The notes beneath the pieces are model-generated. The model was given only the letters and a program-made list of their open reading frames with translations, was not told the DNA's origin and did no database searches. Source: Cherax quadricarinatus (Eukaryota > Arthropoda > Malacostraca > Decapoda > Parastacidae). From it: DNA of 64,000 nucleotides. Of the stretch, positions 33,391 through 49,000 are shown in pieces (the first letter of the stretch is position 1; the number at the start of each line of letters is the position of its first letter). The translations under genes were made by a program, and so were the position numbers. The stretch covers positions 14,972,293 to 15,036,292 of the forward strand of contig NC_091369.1 in assembly GCF_038502225.1 (NCBI RefSeq), given 5' to 3'.

Positions 33391-34690
33391 TACCTGGAGG
33401 TTACCTGGAGGTTATTCCGGGGATCAACGCCCCCGCGGCCCGGTCCATGACCAGGCCTCCCGATGGATCAGGGCCTGATCAACTAGGCTGTTACTGCTGG
33501 CCGCACGCAGTCCAACGTACGAGCCACAGCCCGGCTGATCCGGCACTGACTCTAGGTATCTGTCCAGCTCTCTCTTGAAGGCAGCCAGGGGCTTATTGGC
33601 AATTCCCCTAATGCTTGATGGGAGGCTGTTGAACAGTTTTGGTCCCCGGACACTTATGGTGTTTTCCCTTAGTGTACCAATGGCGCCCCTACTTTTTATT
33701 GGGGGCATTTTGCATCGCCTGCCCAGTTTTTTACTTTCGTAGGGAGTGATTTCTGTGTGCAGATTTGGGACCATTCCTTCCAAGATTTTCCAAGTGTAGA
33801 TTATGATATATCTCTCCCTCCTGCGTTCCAACGAGTACAAGTCAAGTGCTTCCAAGCGTTCCCAGTAGTTAAGGTGCTTGACAGAACTTATACGTGCAGT
33901 AAAGGATCTCTGTACACTCTCTAGATCTGCGATTTCACCTGCTTTGAATGGAGATGTTAATGTACAGCAGTATTCCAGCCTAGAGAGAACAAGTGATTTG
34001 AAAAGGATCATCATTGGCTTGACATCTCTCGTTTTGAAAGTTCTCATTATCCATCCTATCATTTTCTTTGCACGTGCGATCGTGGCACTGTTGTGATCCT
34101 TGAAAGTGAGACCCTCAGACATTACTACTCCCAGGTCCCTTATATTATTTTTCCGCTCTATTGTATGGCCGGAGTCAGTAGTATACTCTGTTCTAGTTAT
34201 TATCTCCTCCAGTTTTCCATAACGGAGTAGTTGGAATTTGTCCTCATTGAACATCATATTGTTTACCGTTGCCCACTGGAAAACTTTGTTTATATCTTCT
34301 TGGAGGTTAACCGCGTCTTCAGCAGATGACAGCCTCATGCAGATCCTAGTATCATCTGCAAAGGATGATGCGGTGCTGTGGTGTATATCTCTGTCTATGT
34401 CTGATATGAGGATAAGGAATAAGATGGGGGCGAGTACTGTGCCTTGTGGAACAGAGCTCTTCACTATGGCAGCCTCCGATTTAACTTTGTTGACCACTAC
34501 TCTTTGTGTTCGATTTGTTAGGAAGTTGAAGATCCATCTCCCCACTTTCCCAGTTATTCCTTTAGCACGTATTTTATAGGCTATTACGCCATGATCGCAT
34601 TTGTCAAATGCTTTTGCAAAGTCTGTGTATATTACATCTGCATTCTGATTTTCTTCCAGTGCATCCAAGGCCATGTCATAGTGATCCGAC
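33391..34690 (-). mobile_element. Family C non-LTR retrotransposon nested in family A (5'-truncated)
   Basis: A minus-strand insertion with a 3' tail of repeated CCTCCAGGTAA. It splits copy 3 between motif B (…FLVY) and motif C (FADV), proving that it integrated after family A copy 3. I found no clear target-site duplication, and a few host bases may be missing. Confidence 0.9.
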
Positions 34691-34692
34691 AT
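33424..34692 (-). CDS. Family C reverse transcriptase, intact partial ORF
   Basis: A 422-codon frame without stops covering the RT palm to the C-terminus. Visible motifs: ADVIYTDFAKAFDKCDH (motif A aspartate), SSVPQGTVLAPILF (motif B, first G replaced by S), SSFADDTRI (motif C), NEDKFQLLRYG, LGVVMSEGLTF, the CR1/Jockey-like tail LSRLEYCCTLTSP and LYSLERRRERYIIIYTWKI. The ATG at 34692 straddles the host junction, so the true protein began upstream and lost its endonuclease and ORF1 by 5' truncation. Lack of lesions indicates a recent insertion. Cannot transpose alone. Confidence 0.85.
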   Translation of the reverse strand: MSDHYDMALDALEENQNADVIYTDFAKAFDKCDHGVIAYKIRAKGITGKVGRWIFNFLTNRTQRVVVNKVKSEAAIVKSSVPQGTVLAPILFLILISDIDRDIHHSTASSFADDTRICMRLSSAEDAVNLQEDINKVFQWATVNNMMFNEDKFQLLRYGKLEEIITRTEYTTDSGHTIERKNNIRDLGVVMSEGLTFKDHNSATIARAKKMIGWIMRTFKTRDVKPMMILFKSLVLSRLEYCCTLTSPFKAGEIADLESVQRSFTARISSVKHLNYWERLEALDLYSLERRRERYIIIYTWKILEGMVPNLHTEITPYESKKLGRRCKMPPIKSRGAIGTLRENTISVRGPKLFNSLPSSIRGIANKPLAAFKRELDRYLESVPDQPGCGSYVGLRAASSNSLVDQALIHREAWSWTGPRGR

Positions 34693-35560
34693 GACGGAAG
34701 GAAAAGACTTAGAAGTGTCCCTGTTTGCAGATGTGAAGTTGATGAGAAGAAATCAACTGGACAGGCTGCAGGCCTGGTCCAGAAACTGGCTCCTGGAATT
34801 CAACCCCATCAAGCGCAAAGTCATGAAGATTGGAGAAGGGCGAAGAAGACCGCAGATGGAGTACGTACCGCAGGTGGAGTACATACCTCACTCAAGGAAA
34901 AGAATCTTGGGGTGAGTATAACTCCGGGCACATCTCCTGAGGCGCACATCAACCAAATAACTGCTGCAGCATACTGGCGCCTAGAAAACCTAAGACTAGT
35001 ATTCCGACATCTCAATAAGGAATCGTTCAGGACACTGTACACCGTATACGTTAGGCCTGTATTGGAGTATGAAGATCCAGTTTGAAACCCACACCTGGCC
35101 AAACACGTAAGGAAATTAGAGAAAGTGCAAAGGTTTGCAACAAGGCTAATCCCGAAGCTAAGGGGTATGTCCTTCGAGGAGAGGTTAAGGGAAATCGACC
35201 TGACGACACTGGAGGACAGGAGAGAAAGGGGGATATGATAACGACATATAAAATACTTAAAGGAATCGACAAGGTCGACAGACAGGATGTTCCAGAGATT
35301 GGACACAGCAACAAGTGGTCACAGTTGGAAGTTGAAGACTCAGATGAATCACAGGGATGTTAGGAAATATTTCTTCAGTCAGAGTTGTCAGGAAGTGAAA
35401 CAATCTGGGAAGTGATGTAGTGGAGGCAGGATCGATACATAGCTTTAATAAGAGGTATGATAATGCTCATGGAGCTAGTAGAGGCCAGTAAAGAGGTGGC
35501 GCAAGGAGATGTGACTCGACCCTTGTAACCACAACTAGGTGAGTGCAACTAGGCGAGTGC
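34691..35560 (+). mobile_element. Family A LINE, copy 3, 3' part
   Basis: Resumes after the nested insertion with GKDLEVSLFADVKLM (one motif C aspartate deleted), LEFNPIKRKVMKIG, SPEAHINQITAAAY and the C-terminal block, with frameshifts. It ends in a 3' tail where AACTAGGTGAGTGC is tandemly repeated before (TG)n. Confidence 0.88.
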
Positions 35561-35573
35561 AACTAGGCAAAGT

Positions 35574-35604
<31 letters not shown>

Positions 35605-35659
35605 CGCACGCGCGCACACACAGGAGCTTGGACTCGACCCCTGCAACCTCAACTAGGTG

Positions 35660-35749
<90 letters not shown>
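35574..35749. repeat. (TG)n and (AC)n flanking a 3' LINE tail
   Basis: A TG run (35574-35603) and an AC run (35663-35749) bracket a ~45-bp family A 3' end (GACTCGACCCCTGCAACC, then GTGAGTAC). Confidence 0.92.
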
Positions 35750-35752
<3 letters not shown>

Positions 35753-35759
35753 GGATTCC

Positions 35760-36365
35760 GATATACTAACAGTGGTGAAGCAATCACCATGAATATATTA
35801 GTTGTCTCGAATTTGTAAAATAAGGTAGCTGAGTTATAGGCGTTAGGCCCCTCAAGGAAGGTTCCTTGATGTTGGTGAGGGGCTCTTGATTTAGGGAATT
35901 GGATCCGTGCTCCAGTTCCCTGAATTAAGCCTGAATGCCTTCCACATCCCCCCCCCAGGCGCTGTATAATCCTCTGGGTTTAGCGCTTCCCCCTTGATTA
36001 TAATAATAATATAGGCGTTAGACTGTAAACGTAGAAGCACACCTTTATTATTAGGGAACATTTAATAAGATTTAAAAGATTTAACTTTATTTTTGACAAG
36101 TTTAACTTAAAAATCTTAGATACCTATAAATAATGTTGGGATAAAAAGACCATAGAGATTAAAGAAATCTCAGAAAGGTGAATAAATAGTGTTGAGATTG
36201 TTCTTAATTTAATATTCACTTATTTTGAGCATAGGAAACTGAAATAGAGAACAAGATCAGAGTTACTATGGAAGATGTAAGTAGAATGCTCCTGAGAATT
36301 GGATTAAAAAACATTTCGGGGATGATAAATGAAAGGCCACAAGTGCAAATAATGTGACATTTTAT
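35760..36365. other. No gene; possible SINE-like 3' segment
   Basis: At about 35848-36015 a segment with GTTCCTTGATGTTGGTGAGG, a C run and a tail TTATAATAATAATA looks like a short interspersed repeat, but no second full copy is present here. The remainder is unrecognised. Confidence 0.4.
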
Positions 36366-36368
36366 TGT

Positions 36369-36403
36369 GGCAACGTTTCGCTCTCCAGGAACGTTGTCAA
36401 GCC
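36369..36403 (-). ncRNA. Solitary hammerhead motif (U3-A8 core, GGC/GCC stem I)
   Basis: Stem I GGC/GCC, core UUGACAA, one extra nucleotide (C), stem II GUUC/GAGC with a CUGGA-type loop, GAAAC, GUU. AATAAAA lies just downstream on the minus strand, as in the other units. All stems differ in sequence from other copies yet still pair. Confidence 0.72.
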
Positions 36404-36429
36404 GTTACTACCTTGACATATTGTCTGAA

Positions 36430-37275
36430 ATTCTGCCAACGTTAATATTTTAGAGACACTTCAAATGGTAATTTTTTTTTTTTGATGAGATGAGAAAGGA
36501 TTTAGACAGTGCCATGACTACCCTCACGTGACTTTAGTCTTCCTGCGCCCCACCAAAGTGCAGGTGCCATTAAATCAATCTTACATCTAACGCCCTTGTC
36601 AGATTTTTCCCCAGACAAATAAACTTACAAGAGGAAGTGAAACTATGTTAGACTGACGTTGATGATCACGCGAGGCCAAGTCAACGATAACGCCAAATAT
36701 ACAAAGCAAAATAATGAATCAACAAATGAAAGTGGTTACAAATCGACAAACCTGAAACTAACAATAATGTGAAATAACAAGGAATTTAGAGTAGTTTGCT
36801 AAAAATAAAGTTAAACCAAAAAAATAATTTTAAAATCTCCAAAAGGTATCCCAGAGGTGCTTGAAAAGACGTCTAATAAATACGTGAACTCAAGACAAGG
36901 TGAAATATTTCACCTCGTGTATGAAGCCACTTCTGTGTGAAGGAGTAGCGCAGGTAAACAGTCTTGCGCGATACTGTATAGCAAGAAAGCAATCCTTTGT
37001 GATACAGTTTGACAGAAAAGACTTCATTCATAATGGAGTTTGACACACAGTGCAGATGAATATCTAAAGAGAAATGCTTTCAGAGTAATATTCAACAAGA
37101 AAAGAAATAAACATGAAAAGCTTAAAAGATGCTATATGACGTTTAACAAAAAGTGATAAAAAACGGCTAATTTAAGCGTTTGGGAGTAACATCCACTCAG
37201 AGAATAGCCTTCAGCTGAAAATAGCAAGTGTATACATACAAAGTACTGTAAACGTTTATTTGTGATCTAAGTACA
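36430..37275. other. No gene seen
   Basis: AT-rich, no ORF over 60 codons outside the microsatellite edge. Confidence 0.45.
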
Positions 37276-37279
37276 GCAC

Positions 37280-37600
<321 letters not shown>

Positions 37601-38369
37601 TGTACATATAAACAAATTATCAGCTGATATATAATGGATCTACTCACCTCACAGAATGGTAGGTGTTCGAAATCATGGCAGGTAAATCCCAAATTTCACA
37701 GGCCGGTGTGCTAACCATTGGACTCGCTTGCCATGGGTGTTATTCCCACCAGTTCTGTCATTTATATACAATTTTGTTGTGTTTTCGTGAGTGATGGCGT
37801 ATTTTGAGAAGCTATTTTTGAAGAAAATATCATCCTTGAGTTATCAAAGTATCTAAAGAAGTAAGATATAATCAAATTATCAGCTTTAATATAAAAACAT
37901 AAGAGATGCTAAACAAAACGAAATTATTCTCTTTGATATCATATGACACAATATATTTACAAAAAAATTACTGGGCGAAATCATTTACCAATCAGTATTT
38001 ACATTATAGACTCCTGTTTTATTACCAAAAATGTTATGTGAAAGAATTACATAAATCATAGTAAATGTTATGTGAAAGAATTACATAAATCATAGTAAAT
38101 GCGTTTAAACTATCAAGCATCACACTTAAGTTTTAATGGAATAAATCTTGGAAAGCCTATGTACCTGCCATGGATCAATACGTTAGCGTTTCTCCTGTAC
38201 ACTAACATCGAAAAACATTAAGCCCTAAGTGTATATTCACTATCAGCGAATATATACTGAGATATGTTTACCTCTCGGTATATACAAACTGTCCTTGGTG
38301 TAAAAGTAAGATTTAAGCAAGTTGAGCATGCATTGTTAACACTCTAGGTAGATTCTTCAGGCATGTCTA
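37601..38369. other. No gene; possible tRNA-like relic
   Basis: At about 37660-37740 the minus strand contains TCCAATGGTTAGCACACCGG, an A-box-like element of a decayed tRNA-derived SINE. A 32-bp direct repeat (AAATGTTATGTGAAAGAATT…) lies at about 38030-38100. Confidence 0.4.
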
Positions 38370-38733
38370 TTAATCTTAACTGGTCAGTTAATAAGAACTC
38401 GTTTACAGTTAAGTCCTTTCTAAACTTTTCTCTTATACATTTAAAGATTTTTTTCATTTATGTTAATGTAAAAATTAATAATTTTGTACCAAAAGAACCT
38501 TAGAAAACTTACCTAACTTTATTATAACAAGCGCAATTTAATTTAGCCTAATCAAGCTAAGTATATTTTAGATAAGTTTACAATAATTTAATAAACAAAT
38601 ACAATGAAATATACTTGTTCGTTAGGTTCAGAAATTATTGCATACACAAATTCTCGCTCGCTTTATTCGGCGAGAAAAGCTTTGCTATTTAAGCCAAAAT
38701 CGCAAGTCTTACCTATTCGGCACGACATTATAT
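38370..38733 (+). mobile_element. TIR element (MITE-like), 5' end decayed
   Basis: Homologous to 44363-44752. It ends with CCTATTCGGCACGACA adjoining (TA)n. Contains no transposase. Confidence 0.65.
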
Positions 38734-38935
38734 ATCTAAGGGAAACCGTGGACAGTGACACAGCCGCACACGCTACCCTGAGAACTCTCCCTGCTTTAGT
38801 TGCTCTCTTGCAACGTTGCACAGCTCCTGATGATGCACTGAGAAGTGTGAAAATACTTGAGCTACAGATTTCCACTCCTCGTGTCTTGTTTTGCATAGTT
38901 AAAAATCGCCCGTCTGCGATTGTTTGCAATATATA

Positions 38936-38936
<1 letters not shown>

Positions 38937-39031
<95 letters not shown>
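38937..39031. repeat. (TA)n microsatellite
   Basis: About 95 bases of TA, abutting the 3' end of the minus-strand family D LINE. Confidence 0.95.
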
Positions 39032-39033
<2 letters not shown>

Positions 39034-40120
39034 AGGTACCACCTCTATAACTGGACTGGGAACCCTCATCCTCAGAGAAGACAATAAACGTACCTCAGGG
39101 AAAACTCAAGGTTCTCCCCGGAGCTGTTTGAATATTTTCTTCTCCTACCACCCCCTATATTTTATATTCTATGGGAAAATTTATTAGTACACAGAATACA
39201 TTTACAGAAAACACAAACATGAATACAGTGGTACAATATGTTAAAGATTATGGATTTCCTCCAGCTCCTCCGAAACCGGACGCGAGTCAAGTACGCAGCA
39301 AGCATTTCCCCTCTGGATGGCCACACTGAGGCGCTGGAACATGAAAGTGGCTGCCCTTGGGTCCCTGGTGGGGTCGATGAGTCTGGAACCCAATTCTTTA
39401 AGGAAATGTATGGCATTTTTTCCCCATGATCCCAAGGTCTCTGATCCCACTGGGACAAATTGATGCTGTTGGCTTATGTCCCTGTACTTGCTGATCTTGT
39501 ACTCCTCCCTGTGGTCAGCAGCTCCTCCCTGTCGCCCCACACTGTGACGGATATAGGTGTCAGCCAGTGTGGACACACAGGTATAGTCCCACGCTAAGAG
39601 CGTGCCATTCTTCCAAGGATAGATGGTGATCCCGTTGGGGCGGTTTGCTGGGTTGTGGGTATTGTAGACTGCTAGTGATCGGGGCTCCCTCTCGACTGGG
39701 CATCCAGCTGTAGCAAGGGTTCTATTTATGATGTCATTGACCTCATTGTGTCTTGCATGCCAGCCCTTGGTTTTGGAACAGTTAAGACCATTTAGACCAT
39801 ATTGGTCTGCTTGCGCTTTGCCGCAAATACACGTATATTCCGTGTGAACTGGGGCAGCAAGGTGCAGAGCCACTGCAATATGGAGGGTCTTAGGGTCGAG
39901 GCGCGTTCCCATTGCCGATGTAGGAACTGTTTGGAGGAAGTCCCCGGGATGATGTGCACTCACAGCCTGGAGATGGGCGGTCTTCCTGTCTGATGTTACA
40001 GCCCTGAGCATGTTGGCAAGCACCTTTTCAGCGATCGGGCCATCTCAGCTTGACTGTGAGCCAGTGCTGCACTAGGGTTTGGTGCTGGAGCAGCAAGAGT
40101 CTCCCATTCAGTGATGACAC
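39032..40120 (-). mobile_element. Family D LINE (restriction-like endonuclease type), copy 1
   Basis: A 5'-truncated copy of the element at 51.8-53.95 kb. The ORF segment 39241-40023 encodes the C-terminal zinc finger and endonuclease: CICGKAQADQYGLNGLNC, RHNEVNDIINR, RPNGITIYPW, WDYTC, KISKYRDIS, FVPVGSETLGSWG. The usual RPDG is RPNG here, losing the putative catalytic aspartate. Just upstream a TGA replaces a tryptophan codon (SSWDGP, about 40045). The 3' UTR ends in (TA)n. Inactive. Confidence 0.82.
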
Positions 40121-40139
40121 TGGCATGTGTATATGTATG

Positions 40140-40143
<4 letters not shown>

Positions 40144-40182
<39 letters not shown>
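40144..40182. repeat. (TA)n microsatellite
   Basis: Short TA tract between the family D start and the family E start. Confidence 0.95.
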
Positions 40183-40185
<3 letters not shown>

Positions 40186-41120
40186 TCCCAGTAAAAGTAG
40201 GCCTTAGACAAGGATGTGTGATGTCACCGTGGTTGTTTAATATATTTATAGATGGGGTTGTAAGAGAAGTAAATGCGAGGGTCTTGGCAAGAGGCGTGGA
40301 GTTAAAAGATAAAGAATCACACACAAAGTGGGAGTTGTCACAGCTGCTCTTTGCTGATGACACTGTGCTCTTGGGAGATTCTGAAGAGAAGTTGCAGAGA
40401 TTGGTGGATGAATTTGGTAGGGTGTGCAAAAGAAGAAAATTAAAGGTGAATACAGGAAAGAGTAAGGTTATGAGGATAACAAAAAGATTAGGTGATGAAA
40501 GATTGAATATCAGATTGGAGGGAGAGAGTATGGAGGAGGTGAACGTATTCAGATATTTGGGAGTGGACGTGTCAGCGGATGGGTCTATGAAAGATGAGGT
40601 GAATCATAGAATTGATGAGGGAAAAAGAGTGAGTGGTGCACTTAGGAGTCTGTGGAGACAAAGAACTTTGTCCTTGGAGGCAAAGAGGGGAATGTATGAG
40701 AGTATAGTTTTACCAACGCTCTTATATGGGTGTGAAGCGTGGGTGATGAATGTTGCAGCGAGGAGAAGGCTGGAGGCAGTGGAGATGTCATGCCTGAGGG
40801 CAATGTGTGGTGTGAATATAATGCAGAGAATTCGTAGTTTGGAAGTTAGGAGGAGGTGCGGGATTACCAAAACTGTTGTCCAGAGGGCTGAGGAAGGGTT
40901 GTTGAGGTGGTTCGGACATGTAGAGAGAATGGAGCGAAACAGAATGACTTCAAGAGTGTATCAGTCTGTAGTGGAAGGAAGGCGGGGTAGGGGTCGGCCT
41001 AGGAAGGGTTGGAGGGAGGGGGTAAAGGAGGTTTTGTGTGCGAGGGGCTTGGACTTCCAGCAGGCATGTGTGAGCGTGTTTGATAGGAGTGAATGGAGAC
41101 AAATGGTTTTTAATACTTGA
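40186..41120 (+). CDS. RTE-like reverse transcriptase, C-terminal 310 codons, open
   Basis: The open frame covers motif B (VGLRQGCVMSPWLFNIF), motif C (LLFADDTVLLG), KLKVNTGKSKVM, YLGVDVSADGSM and RVSGALRSLW. The C-terminal region LPTLLYGCEAWVMN, MCGVNIMQRIR, LLRWFGHVERM and GRGRPRKGWREGV is typical of RTE-group ORFs. Ends TGA 41118-41120. The reading extends upstream into (TA)n without a biological start; motif A and the endonuclease are missing. No internal lesion, so this is a recent truncated insertion. Confidence 0.85.
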
Positions 41121-41372
41121 CGTGCTGTTGGAGTGTGAGCAAAGTAACATTTATGAAGGGATTCAGGGAAACCGGCAGGCCGGACTTGAGTCCTGGAGAT
41201 GGGAAGTACAGTGCCTGCACTCTGAAGGAGGGGTGTTAATGTTGCAGTTTAAAAACTGTAGTGTAAAGCACCCTCCTGGCAAGACAGTGATGGAGTGAAT
41301 GATGGTGAAAGTTTTTCTTTTTCGGGCCACCCTGCCTTGGTGGGAATCGGCCGGTGTGATAATAAAAAAAAA
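40186..41372 (+). mobile_element. Family E LINE (RTE-like), 5'-truncated
   Basis: Begins within the RT at motif B. The 3' UTR (41121-41372) carries a widely repeated module (GGAGATGGGAAGTACAGTGC … TTTTTCTTTTTCGGGCCACC … GGGAATCGGCC) and ends AATAAAAAAAAAAA(TA)n. Copies of this UTR alone recur at 44.2, 44.77 and 48.36 kb. Confidence 0.88.
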
Positions 41373-43262
<1,890 letters not shown>

Positions 43263-43267
43263 GACGG

Positions 43268-44155
<888 letters not shown>

Positions 44156-44262
44156 GTGTGAGTGTGGTGAAAGAGTTGAATGATGATGAAAGTATTTTCT
44201 TTTTGGGGATTTTCTTTCTTTTTGGGTCACCCTACCTTGGTGGGAGACGGCCGACTTGTTAA
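44156..44262 (+). mobile_element. Family E LINE 3' UTR fragment
   Basis: GTGATGAAAG, TTTCTTTTTGGG, CACCCTACCTTGGTGGGA and a CGGCC-ending module as in 41.3 kb, directly followed by (TA)n. Confidence 0.75.
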
Positions 44263-44287
44263 ATATGTATATATATATATTATATAA

Positions 44288-44362
<75 letters not shown>
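44263..44362. repeat. (TA)n microsatellite
   Basis: About 100 bases of TA between a LINE 3' end and a TIR element. Confidence 0.95.
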
Positions 44363-44364
<2 letters not shown>

Positions 44365-44752
44365 GTGCCGAATATGTAAAACTGGTCAATTAGCAAGAAC
44401 TCATTTAAAATTAAGTTCTTTCCGAAATTTTCTCTTATACGTTTAAAGATATATTTTTTCATTAATGTTAATGTAAAATTTTTTAATTTTGCACCAAAAG
44501 AATCTTAGAAAACTTTCCTAACCTTATTATAACAAGAATAATTTATTTTAGCCTAACTCAACTAAATATATTTTAGATTTGTTTACAATAATTTAATACT
44601 AAACAAACACAGTGAAATATATTTTTTTCGTTAGGTTCAGAATGATTTTGGCGAAATTATTGCATACACAAATTTTCGTTTGTCCTATATGGCAAGATGA
44701 GCGTTGCTATTTAAGCCAAGATCGCAAGTTCTGCCTATTCGGCACGACATAT
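44363..44752 (+). mobile_element. MITE-like TIR element inserted in (TA)n
   Basis: Ends TGTGCCGAATA and CCTATTCGGCACGACA are imperfect inverted repeats; both sides are TA tracts, compatible with a TA target. The ~390-bp interior is AT-rich and non-coding. Copies at 38.4 and 54.2 kb. A Tc1/mariner-type relationship is only inferred. Confidence 0.6.
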
Positions 44753-46580
<1,828 letters not shown>

Positions 46581-46589
46581 TATACTATT

Positions 46590-46700
46590 GTTCAATAACA
46601 CTGCGACTAGCCAAGGAGTCGAACCCATGCTGCTTTGGCCCGCCTCATGGTGAGTGAAAACTCATGACGCTTTAGTCCACAGGACCGCACATTCCTTAAG
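46590..46700 (-). mobile_element. tRNA-like SINE head, decayed
   Basis: The minus strand has B-box GGGTTCGACTCC and an A-box-like GTGGACTAAAGCG at tRNA spacing, without a complete cloverleaf. Confidence 0.45.
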
Positions 46701-46856
46701 TATGGCGCATCCCACCATCGAAGGACATACGGTGGTGTGGATGCCTCTAAGCTAATTTTATTCTACTCTCTGGTGTACTAGCCCAACAAACAGTATATTA
46801 TATTTGCATAGTTCTTATTAATCAACACCACTTGTTGGTGGGTACAATAATACACT

Positions 46857-47234
46857 ATTGTAAAACAAACCATACCCCCGGCCGGGATTGAACCCGCGGT
46901 CATAGAGTCTCAAAACTCCAGACCGTCGCGTTAGCCACTAGACCAGCTAGCCACAATAAGATTCATCCAACTAGGTATATTTCTACACCATAGGAAGGTT
47001 AGCACAGGCACCACTGTGACCACAAATGCAAGTTTTTACAGACGAATCTCCAGCTAGCGTGGCCGTGACGAACTCTAGCTCAAGTCCCTTCACTGCCGTC
47101 AACATGACTCAAGAAATCGTAATGACACGATTGCAAACAAACCATACCCCCGGCCGGGATTGAACCCGCGGTCATAGAGTCTCAAAACTCCAGCCCGTCG
47201 CGTTAGCCACTAGACCAGCTAGCCACAATAAGAT
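46857..47234 (-). mobile_element. tRNA-derived SINE with duplicated head (271-bp direct repeat)
   Basis: Two near-identical tRNA-like heads (46863-46957 and 47134-47234; A box TGGTCTAGTGG, B box GGTTCAATCCC) are spaced 271 bp apart around a ~175-bp body. A third head is at 57239. The head lacks a normal 7-base anticodon loop, so it is not a tRNA gene. Confidence 0.7.
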
Positions 47235-47994
47235 TGTAAGTGCCCAGGGTTCAGTCCTATCACATTTACTAATAACCTGCTAGGTACAGTAATGTCTTAT
47301 TTAAAATCAAATAAATCAGTGTTTAAGTGTACTCTTTAGCCTTGTTTATACAGTAATATGAGAGTCCATCTTGACACAACTACTGAGTAACTTGCTTTAA
47401 GTTGTTAAATAATTTCAAGTGCTGGTTCTTCACGATTATTAAAATGTAATCATAGTAAAGTGTATTCTATGTGTTTGTGAACTGAATTTACTTAATATTA
47501 CTTATTAAAATACACAAATTGTAATGCATTGGTCACTCATTTAAAAATTTAAATGTACTCTCGTATTAATCTTATTTTAAAAACTGAATTTGATTAGTTT
47601 CATTATCTTACACATTAAAAAAAAATATACTGATTATTCATACATACACTGTAAAGTACTTAAATTTTTCGACAGTTATTCGTAGATGTAATAAAACATT
47701 CAATACATCCTGGATTAAATAACAAATTCGCTTTATTTTATAGTCCTCCTGGAACATACACTGTATTCTTATGACACATACAGTACCAGGGTAAAAGGTA
47801 CGCAATATACTTTAGAAATCCACAATAACAGCATCTCTTACCTTGTTGGGTTAATGACATGACAGCTCACACAGCATACGGTAGTAACATTTTCTCTTTG
47901 AATTATTAACGCCTACTCATTACGCCCATTGTGCCTACAGTAACACGTTAAGTAGTACGAGTACAAAAATGTACTTTACATATTTATTGAATGT
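47235..47994. other. No gene seen
   Basis: AT-rich, no repeat signature. Confidence 0.45.
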
Positions 47995-48103
<109 letters not shown>

Positions 48104-48131
48104 AAACAACCACTCTGAAAGAATAGAGAAA

Positions 48132-48169
48132 TTCCAAGCGCTTTCGTGACTACTCACATTATCAAGGAA
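48132..48169 (-). ncRNA. Hammerhead motif, left arm (GCGC-type stem III)
   Basis: Stem I UUCC/GGAA, core UUGAUAA, extra U, stem II GUGA/UCAC, GAAA, then stem III AGC/GCU instead of AC/GU. Confidence 0.7.
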
Positions 48170-48175
48170 CTATAG

Positions 48176-48213
48176 TTCCTTGATAATGTGAATAGTCACG
48201 AAAGCGCTTGGAA
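48176..48213 (+). ncRNA. Hammerhead motif, right arm (GCGC-type stem III)
   Basis: Stem I UUCC/GGAA, core UUGAUAA, stem II GUGA/UCAC with an AUAG loop, GAAA, stem III AGC/GCU, cleavage U. Confidence 0.7.
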
Positions 48214-48278
48214 TTTCTCTATTCTTTCAGAGTGGTTGTTTTGCATATTTTGAAATCACCTGTTTACTGTGATCTTAT

Positions 48279-48280
<2 letters not shown>

Positions 48281-48356
<76 letters not shown>
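48281..48356. repeat. (TA)n microsatellite
   Basis: About 75 bases of TA. Confidence 0.95.
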
Positions 48357-48359
<3 letters not shown>

Positions 48360-48521
48360 AGATGGGAAGTACAGTGCCTGCACTTTAAAGGAGGGGTGTT
48401 AATGTTGAAGTTTAAAAACTGTAGTGTAAAGCACCCTTCTGGCAAGACAGTGATGGAGTGAATGATGGTGAAAGTTTTTCTTTTTCGGGCCACCCTGCCT
48501 TGGTGGGAATCGGCCAGTGTG

Positions 48522-48522
<1 letters not shown>
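48357..48522 (+). mobile_element. Family E LINE 3' UTR copy
   Basis: Near-identical to 41194-41360 (GGAGATGGGAAGTACAGTGC to GGCCAGTGTGATAA), bordered by TA tracts on both sides. Confidence 0.88.

Positions 48523-48615
<93 letters not shown>
48523..48615. repeat. (TA)n microsatellite
   Basis: TA run continuous with the family E 3' end. Confidence 0.95.
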
Positions 48616-48617
<2 letters not shown>

Positions 48618-48900
48618 CAGAAAGATGGACAGGAGGCTTGAACCGTGGTCCCAAGCTTAAGAGGACCAGCACTTTACCGCTTGAGTTACCAGTGGAAAAT
48701 TTCGGAAGCAGTACTTCTGTACATGAATTCCGTCAGAGGCATCAACTGGAACCCATCTGACAACTCACTTCAGCCCAGCATCTTTCGCAGTATATCTATC
48801 CTTACCTCCCTCAAAACCATATAGTCTGTGATCTCTGTTAATCTCGGGACCAAGGTTCGAGCCCCTTGTCCTACACTGCAAAGGAACCATCGGCCTCTGC
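48616..48900. mobile_element. tRNA-like SINE relic (low certainty)
   Basis: The minus strand from about 48695 has TGGTAACTCAAGCGG and CGGTTCAAGCC at A/B-box spacing. A second CAAGGTTCGAGCCCC lies near 48853 on the plus strand. Cut by the assembly gap. Confidence 0.35.
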
Positions 48901-49000
48901 NNNNNNNNNNNNNNNNNNNNNNNNNNNNNNNNNNNNNNNNNNNNNNNNNNNNNNNNNNNNNNNNNNNNNNNNNNNNNNNNNNNNNNNNNNNNNNNNNNNN
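48901..49000. other. Assembly gap (100 N)
   Basis: Exactly 100 N, the conventional placeholder for a gap of unknown size. Confidence 0.99.

Noticed and set aside
38899..39187. Ile-Tyr repeat peptides near (TA)n tracts here and elsewhere
   Set aside because: Translations of TA dinucleotides.
46863..47234. Functional tRNA genes
   Set aside because: A and B boxes are present but the cloverleaf is incomplete and the heads are fused to SINE bodies.
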